Positions 7,067 through 10,790 of a DNA stretch of 10,790 bases are shown piece after piece. Position 1 is the first letter of the stretch, and each line of letters begins with the position of its first letter. Below the pieces are notes generated by a model. That model was not told the DNA's origin, did not search any database, and saw nothing but the letters and a program-made list of their open reading frames with translations. The DNA is from an uncultured Subdoligranulum sp. (GTDB lineage Bacteria > Bacillota_A > Clostridia > Oscillospirales > Ruminococcaceae): NCBI RefSeq assembly GCF_937890665.1, contig NZ_CALADU010000066.1:1-10790 (forward strand). The letters run 5' to 3'. A program made the position numbers and the translations under genes.

Positions 7067-7939
7067 ATGCAGACGATTCCCGAATATCTCTGCACCAATA
7101 TGGACACCCAACAGAGCATCTACTTTTCCCCAGCCAGCGATTTTTGGGTTACCTCCATTTCAGGGGAAAACGGGCTGGACATTTCCTTCAAAGAGAGCCA
7201 AGCTACTGGTCAGATCGGCAAGACCATCAATACACGGTCTGTTGGCAGTAAAAGTATCACTGTTACCGGAGACATTCTAGGCGATTACGACGCCAATGAA
7301 AGACTGATCAACAGATTGATTGTGCCAGGGGTACCGATTCGATGGACAAAGATTTTGGGTACGGAACGCTGGTATCTGGACGGAGAGGCGCAGCGCCTCC
7401 CTGAAGTAGATGGAGAGCCCGGGCTGCTGCATTTCCAGTTCAAGCTCAAGTGTCCCTATCCCTACTGGCGTACCGAAGAAAGCCTCACCACCATGCTGGG
7501 CGGTCTGCAGCCCACATGGTTTCCCACACCGGTATCCACCTCCGGCAGCTGGTACATCAGCCAGTATAAGCAGGACCTGTACACCACCGTGGCCAACACC
7601 GGCAACACCGAGACCGACTTCACGTTGACTTTGCAGGCCCGGGCCAAGGTGCTCAACCCCATGCTGTGGCACAATGGAAAGCGTACCTTTATCCGCCTCA
7701 ACAAAGAGATGCAGGCCGGAGAACGGGCAGTAATCTCCACCGCAGAGAACGACCGGGGCTGTACCTACTACGCTGCGGACGGTACTGCGCAGGATGGATT
7801 CCGATGGATGGATATCGACACCGACTGGTGGATGACACTGTCCCCCGGAGACAACGTACTGCGTCTGACGGCCGACGAAGGGCGGGAAAATATGACGGCG
7901 ACCATCACGGCGCCCAAGGGGGTGGCAAGCGGTGTCTGA
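7067..7939 (+). CDS. Distal tail protein (Dit, siphovirus tail family)
   Basis: This 290-residue protein starts at ATG 7067 with AAGGAGG (7054-7060) that overlaps the tape measure stop; the frame is open nine codons further but without a site. The N-terminal half looks like the Dit ring domain: a FWVTSISGENGLDISFKES strand set, an IGKTINTRSVGSKSITVTGD segment, and RLINRLIVPGVPIRWTKI, closing with FQFKLKCPYPYW at about residues 125-136, the usual end of the ring part. The C-terminal half (residues 165-290) is a beta galectin-like extension: TDFTLTLQARAKV, then ERAVISTAENDRGCTYYAAD and a TLSPGDNVLRLTADEGRENM strand. Dit hexamers cap the tail tube and hold the tip. The stop overlaps the next gene by 8 bases. 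Confidence 0.85.
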   Translation: MQTIPEYLCTNMDTQQSIYFSPASDFWVTSISGENGLDISFKESQATGQIGKTINTRSVGSKSITVTGDILGDYDANERLINRLIVPGVPIRWTKILGTERWYLDGEAQRLPEVDGEPGLLHFQFKLKCPYPYWRTEESLTTMLGGLQPTWFPTPVSTSGSWYISQYKQDLYTTVANTGNTETDFTLTLQARAKVLNPMLWHNGKRTFIRLNKEMQAGERAVISTAENDRGCTYYAADGTAQDGFRWMDIDTDWWMTLSPGDNVLRLTADEGRENMTATITAPKGVASGV

Positions 7940-9023
7940 GGAAGCCATTGTAAAGCTCTACATCTACCACGGCACAGATCGGATCGGACTGGTCGAGAGC
8001 ATCACCAGCCTGCAATGGATGCCCGCCTGGAATGATGTGGGCGAATTCAAGCTGGTATGTGCTCCTAGCGAAAAGAACCGGACAAGGCTCATCAAGTGGG
8101 CTACCCTGTACAATCCAGACACACCGCATCTTGCTGCGGTTATCACCGCAGTAAACACTGAGACCGACAAAATGACGGTGCGCGGGCAGTTCAGCCTGTG
8201 CCGGTTCAAGCAGCGGGTAGCCAAGGGCAGCCGGACCATCACCGATGCCACAGCGGGCCTCCTGGAGGTCTGCCGCACCAATCTGCGCGGCCTGCCCATC
8301 ACCGTGCCGGAAAGCGCTGCTTTTACCGCTCCCTGCGAGGAAACGGTGGAGTGGACAGACTGCTGCAGCGCCATCGTACAGTTGGCCAAGGCAGGCGGTT
8401 TCGGCGTGCGGGTTCGGTTTGACAAGCTCACCGCCGCCGAAACGCTGGAACTGTATCAGGGAACCGACCGCAGCCGGCAAGGCAGCGAGAACTACCACGG
8501 ATTCTTTGGTACCCGCATGCGAAACCTATCCTCCCCCGCTCTGGATGACGATGGAAGCGACTACGCCAATGTAATTCTTTGCGGCGGCGAAAAACCCACC
8601 GAGCAGGACAACTGGAAGCAACTGTTTCTGGAAGTCGGCGACACGACTTCCGCCGGCACCGACCGGCACGAGCTGTGGGTGGATGGCTCCAGCGTCACGC
8701 ACCGGTACACCATCCAAAAAGCGGACGGTTCCACCGAGGAGGCAACCTACTCCGAGACCGAGTACAAAACCGCACTGACCAACTATGCCACAGCAGCTCT
8801 TTTGGACCATCTGGGAGGCCTGACCCTGAAGGCCACCGCTACAGACAAACTGCTGTGCTATGGTAAGGAATACGAGCTAGGGGACATCGTCCCTCTGCGG
8901 GTGCCGGAGCTGGGGCTTACTGCCAGCGCAAGAGTCAGCAGCGTTAAGCTGATCTACGAACAGACCGGGCGCTCTGTGCAACCTGTATTTGATAACATCA
9001 CGCTGGGAGGCGATACCATTTGA
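7932..9023 (+). CDS. Gp37-like tail tip protein (Tal/hub position)
   Basis: This 363-residue protein starts at GTG 7932, with AAGGGGG (7916-7922) upstream and an 8-base overlap with the distal tail gene. It begins AIVKLYIYHGTDRIGLVESI, followed by SLQWMPAWNDVGEFKLVC, which is the recognisable opening of the siphovirus ReqiPepy6 Gp37-like family. The middle (about residues 95-175) has AKGSRTITDATAGLLEVC and a TVEWTDCCSAIVQLAKAGGF helix. A YANVILCGGE strand comes next, and a C-terminal YGKEYELGDIVPLRVPELG then SARVSSVKLIYEQ mimics the hub fold that closes the tail tip. No peptidase motif is visible; the protein is probably structural and binds the Dit ring and the next gene's product. It ends with a TTGA overlap. 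Confidence 0.85.
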   Translation: MSEEAIVKLYIYHGTDRIGLVESITSLQWMPAWNDVGEFKLVCAPSEKNRTRLIKWATLYNPDTPHLAAVITAVNTETDKMTVRGQFSLCRFKQRVAKGSRTITDATAGLLEVCRTNLRGLPITVPESAAFTAPCEETVEWTDCCSAIVQLAKAGGFGVRVRFDKLTAAETLELYQGTDRSRQGSENYHGFFGTRMRNLSSPALDDDGSDYANVILCGGEKPTEQDNWKQLFLEVGDTTSAGTDRHELWVDGSSVTHRYTIQKADGSTEEATYSETEYKTALTNYATAALLDHLGGLTLKATATDKLLCYGKEYELGDIVPLRVPELGLTASARVSSVKLIYEQTGRSVQPVFDNITLGGDTI

Positions 9024-9997
9024 CCGAACTTCAATGCTGGCCGCTGGATGCCAAACTGTATACCAGTGTGGATCTCGGGGCCGCCTATGCTGCGCGCAGC
9101 CGCGGGCTGCTCACGGCGGATAGTTTTTCTGCGACTACCAACGGCGATAACACGGTGACCCTTTCCAAGGGTCTAGGGTGCATCCACCCGGATGAATTCT
9201 GGGCGGCTTTCCCATACACCAAAAACGACACGGTCCTGCAGTTTGAGGATGCGGACGGCGTCTATCCCCGCTGGGATGCCATCGTGCTGGGCTACGACAA
9301 AAACAACAATCAGGCCGGACTCTATGTACGTACTGGTTTGGCGGCGCAATCTCCTGCTCTGCCGGAGATGCGCCGGAATGCCGACTATGACGAAACGTTC
9401 TTGTATCGTATCACCCGCCCGGTAGGTGCCACCAAGATCGAGGCCGACCACATCGTGGATCTGCGGCTGGATCCAACCTACTGCGGCCTGATGCGGGACA
9501 CCATCGACGCCATCGACACCAGCGTGATGCAGGCAGCAGCCGATGCATTTTTTACTAAGCTGGAGCAAGAGCTCTCGCAGATCAACGCTGGGACAGCAGC
9601 CATGCTGCGGGCGACCTATGACCCGCAGGGAAAAAACAAGGACATTTTTGCCGCCATCGCCGCCTGTGCTCCCCTGTATACCGCCACCTACCTGCTGGAC
9701 GGTTGGACTGAGGCAGACGAGGACGCCAAGGGCCGGGGCTACAACTGGACGCAGACCGTACAGCTGGTACCAGACGATAACGATGCGCCGGCCGTCACTG
9801 CAGACAGTGTCTTTGTAACAACTGCCTCCTACCTGCCCACCGGTGTTGTCTCTACCGATGAGGTACTGGATGAGGCACTGTCGATCATAGATGGCGGATA
9901 CACCACCAGTGGCGCCGACACGGTCACCACGCTGGTGGTAGAAAAACCCACGGCCGATATCCCCGTGCGGTGGGCCATCAGACCGGGGGTGATGTGA
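9020..9997 (+). CDS. Baseplate / receptor-binding protein candidate
   Basis: This 325-residue protein starts at TTG 9020, overlapping the previous stop as TTGA, with GGGAGG at 9005-9010 (9 bases away). Residues 1-145 form a beta-rich head (TELQCWPLDAKLYTSVDLGA; then a PRWDAIVLGYDKNN hairpin and a TFLYRITRPVG strand). That head matches N-terminal baseplate-docking domains of phage tail-tip proteins. Residues 144-169 (DHIVDLRLDPTYCGLMRDTI) lead into a helix of about 30 residues (DAFFTKLEQELSQINAG), a likely trimer neck. The remaining 130 residues look like two small beta domains (DGWTEADEDAKG...; VFVTTASYLPTGVVSTDEV), with no known carbohydrate motif that I recognise. Position after the Gp37-like gene suggests host recognition. 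Its stop overlaps the next gene as TGATG. The role is inferred from order and head domain. Confidence 0.65.
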   Translation: MTELQCWPLDAKLYTSVDLGAAYAARSRGLLTADSFSATTNGDNTVTLSKGLGCIHPDEFWAAFPYTKNDTVLQFEDADGVYPRWDAIVLGYDKNNNQAGLYVRTGLAAQSPALPEMRRNADYDETFLYRITRPVGATKIEADHIVDLRLDPTYCGLMRDTIDAIDTSVMQAAADAFFTKLEQELSQINAGTAAMLRATYDPQGKNKDIFAAIAACAPLYTATYLLDGWTEADEDAKGRGYNWTQTVQLVPDDNDAPAVTADSVFVTTASYLPTGVVSTDEVLDEALSIIDGGYTTSGADTVTTLVVEKPTADIPVRWAIRPGVM

Positions 9998-10000
9998 TGG
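9975..10000 (+). other. Possible hairpin at the start of accessory gene A
   Basis: CCATCA (9975-9980) can pair with TGATGG (9995-10000), which contains the stop/start overlap of the receptor and accessory genes. The 14-base loop holds the GGGGG binding site. A 6-bp stem is weak and may be chance, but the arrangement parallels the stronger hairpin before the second accessory gene. Confidence 0.3.
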
Positions 10001-10026
10001 GATATGCACCGAAATCGGCAAGAGGC
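9985..10026 (+). repeat. Cassette repeat, copy 1
   Basis: The end of the receptor gene plus the first ten codons of accessory gene A resemble the block at 10389-10433. In the ten start codons, 21 of 30 bases match by eye, including ATGGGA, GCACCG and GCAAGAGG; the GGTG-rich binding-site region before the ATG is also alike. The copies flank unrelated sequence. Confidence 0.55.
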
Positions 10027-10293
10027 GCAAGCACAAAAGTTGTCGACATAGAGCGCACACCGTCTGGCACCTATCAGTTCTCGTTTAATGACGTGGACGG
10101 GTATGAGAAATTGACGGCCAAGAATTTCTCGATTTTGTCGCTTACAATGCGCACACACGCCGAGCATGGGCTCTATGGTCCGACGGAGATTACATCGTAC
10201 GATAATCAGTCGGGTACTCTTAAACTAACCGGAACCCCCTATACATCATGTACAGGTGGAACATTTAGAATCACGTTTGGAAACATCGAATAG
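9997..10293 (+). CDS. Unknown accessory tail gene A (MGxAPxSARG N-terminus)
   Basis: This 98-residue protein is unrecognised. ATG 9997 overlaps the receptor-protein stop as TGATG, with GGGGG (9985-9989) 7 bases upstream; the frame is open nine more codons but those are inside the previous gene. It begins MGYAPKSARGASTK, then has an all-beta look: VVDIERTPSGTYQFSFNDVD, a LTAKNFSILSLTM strand, and NQSGTLKLTG with TGGTFRITFGNIE. No signal peptide, membrane segment or catalytic motif is visible. The first ten codons resemble those of the gene at 10404. Base composition is more AT-rich than the tail genes upstream. A small structural or receptor-related add-on is a guess from position only. Confidence 0.7.
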   Translation: MGYAPKSARGASTKVVDIERTPSGTYQFSFNDVDGYEKLTAKNFSILSLTMRTHAEHGLYGPTEITSYDNQSGTLKLTGTPYTSCTGGTFRITFGNIE

Positions 10294-10335
10294 CAAGTGG
10301 AGGTTTGTAAAAAATGACGATTAGTCGATTATTTA

Positions 10336-10345
10336 CCCCCCCCCC
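10336..10345 (+). repeat. Homopolymer run of ten C
   Basis: Ten consecutive C residues lie inside the short frame starting at 10314 and are the longest single-base run I see in the window. Runs of this length are prone to slipped-strand change during replication and to length error in sequencing. Confidence 0.95.
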
Positions 10346-10371
10346 GAGGTTGTAGCGTAGCCTTGTACACT

Positions 10372-10404
10372 TTGCACAACACCGCGAAAGGTGGTGTTGT
10401 GTAA
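10372..10404 (+). promoter_or_regulatory. Hairpin covering the start of accessory gene B
   Basis: CACAACACC (10375-10383) and GGTGTTGTG (10393-10401) form a perfect 9-bp stem with a 9-base loop. A G-U pair and two A-U pairs (10372-10374 with 10402-10404) would extend it to 12 bp and reach the A of the ATG at 10404. The likely binding site AGGTGG (10389-10394) is partly in the loop and partly in the stem. Such a structure should lower initiation unless a ribosome translating the upstream frame opens it. No T run follows, so it is not a typical terminator. Confidence 0.6.
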
Positions 10405-10433
10405 TGGGAGAGGCACCGCGTAGCGCAAGAGGA
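10389..10433 (+). repeat. Cassette repeat, copy 2
   Basis: This block repeats the junction at 9985-10026: a GGTG-rich binding site, a one-base stop/start overlap (TAATG here, TGATG there) and ten codons giving MGEAPRSARG against MGYAPKSARG. Similarity fades after the tenth codon, so only the front end is shared. Confidence 0.55.
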
Positions 10434-10790
10434 AATACAAAGAAAGAGATCAAGCGCTTCATCCGATTAAAAACGCTGGACGTCGATAATAGCCATATCG
10501 AAGTTCGGCTGGATTTGGTAGAAAATGGGGCGGTAGTCGAAAGTAAAACTACCACGGGCGATTCAATTACTGTGGGGTTCCTGAGTCTGCATTACGGTAG
10601 TAGTCAGCAATGGCGACTTTCCTATGTTCCGGAAAAAGGAAGTGAGGATCACAAATGTAAATACCTTGAAAAGGGTATGACACTGTTTTCAATTCCATCT
10701 TCTGACGTTACAAGCGACAGCTGGCATTTTACATCTTGGATGGATCGCATCTACTACACAGAAAATGTAGACGTTAGTGAATGTACACTG
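10404..10790 (+). CDS. Unknown accessory tail gene B (partial, runs off the window)
   Basis: From ATG 10404 the frame is open for 129 codons to the right edge with no stop. AGGTGG lies at 10389-10394, nine bases upstream. The protein begins MGEAPRSARGNTKKEIKRFI, close to the start of accessory gene A. It then diverges into an alternating beta pattern: LDVDNSHIEVRLDLVENGAV, GDSITVGFLSLHYG, then QQWRLSYVPEKGSEDHKCKY and a DSWHFTSWMDRIYYTENVDV end. Trp and Tyr are frequent, as in ligand-binding beta sandwiches, but I cannot name a family. The sequence is clearly more AT-rich than the tail genes, which suggests a separate origin. The hairpin and short frame upstream may control it. A role as an exchangeable tail-tip protein is inferred from position and the shared N-terminus. 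Confidence 0.65.
   Translation, partial: MGEAPRSARGNTKKEIKRFIRLKTLDVDNSHIEVRLDLVENGAVVESKTTTGDSITVGFLSLHYGSSQQWRLSYVPEKGSEDHKCKYLEKGMTLFSIPSSDVTSDSWHFTSWMDRIYYTENVDVSECTL

Larger units (their letters stand above)
10314..10404 (+). other. Short leader reading frame with C tract (on/off candidate)
   Basis: ATG 10314 has GGAGG (10299-10303) ten bases upstream. As written the frame reads MTISRLFTPPPRL and stops at TAG 10353-10355 (13 residues). The Pro codons are a run of ten C (10336-10345). If one C were lost, or the ribosome shifted +1, the frame would read on as RGCSVALYTLHNTAKGGVV and stop at TAA 10402-10404, overlapping the ATG of the next gene (TAATG). Eleven Cs would stop at the TAG at 10358-10360, so of the three states only nine (or twelve) Cs couples to the next gene. 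The long form gives 29 residues that I do not recognise. It could be a phase-variable leader, a decayed gene, or the product of a homopolymer length error. Confidence 0.45.

Noticed and set aside
9173..10060. Reverse-strand open frame (295 codons) opposite the receptor gene
   Set aside because: It is antisense to a gene with clear start, coupling and tail-tip motifs; the translation shows no domain.
10372..10404. Hairpin as an intrinsic terminator
   Set aside because: The stem is not GC-rich at its base, no T run follows, and a start codon lies directly at its 3' edge.
9997..10790. Diversity-generating retroelement target
   Set aside because: I saw no template/variable repeat pair with adenine-specific differences, and no reverse transcriptase in the window.
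1..10790. CRISPR arrays, tRNA genes, insertion sequences, att sites
   Set aside because: I found no regularly spaced repeats, cloverleaf, transposase frame or terminal inverted repeats on reading both strands.

Overview
The window is a structural (virion) module of a siphovirus-type phage or prophage, with every gene on the + strand and almost no spare DNA. The gene families and order match A118-like and related Firmicutes temperate siphophages: capsid end, head fibre, connector, three minor capsid genes, tail tube, two tail-assembly genes, tape measure, distal tail, Gp37-like tail protein, baseplate/receptor protein. Strong AAGGAGG-type ribosome binding sites and GC-rich codons suggest a GC-rich gut Clostridia host, perhaps the Faecalibacterium/Subdoligranulum group. 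The host is an inference; no bacterial flanking gene, integrase or att site is present.

Layout. Bases 1-314 hold the 3' end of what is probably the major capsid protein, with an added Ig-like domain. Bases 328-2291 hold the head fibre protein, head-tail connector and three minor capsid (head completion/joining) genes; the third is frameshifted. Bases 2288-2890 encode the tail tube protein, followed by a perfect 10-bp intrinsic terminator. Bases 2991-3997 hold the two tail-assembly genes (chaperone-like and Gp15-like), joined by an ATGA overlap. Bases 3987-7055 are the 1022-residue tape measure. Bases 7067-9997 hold the distal tail protein, the Gp37-like protein and a baseplate/receptor-binding candidate.

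From about 10000 the DNA becomes visibly more AT-rich and the genes stop being recognisable. Two unknown genes there (9997-10293, and 10404 to the window end) share a repeated start motif, MGxAPxSARG, but differ afterwards. Between them is a small reading frame with a run of ten C residues. Ten Cs give a 13-residue peptide. Nine Cs would give a 29-residue frame whose TAA overlaps the ATG of the second unknown gene, just as the first unknown gene overlaps the receptor-protein stop. A 9-bp perfect hairpin lies against that start codon. This looks like a candidate phase-variable, translation-coupled cassette of exchangeable tail-tip genes, and it is the most interesting part of the window.

How the genes work together: the head genes build and close the capsid and connect it to the tail. 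The tube protein polymerises around the tape measure with help from the two assembly proteins. The distal tail and Gp37-like proteins cap the tube, and the receptor protein plus the accessory genes presumably decide host contact.
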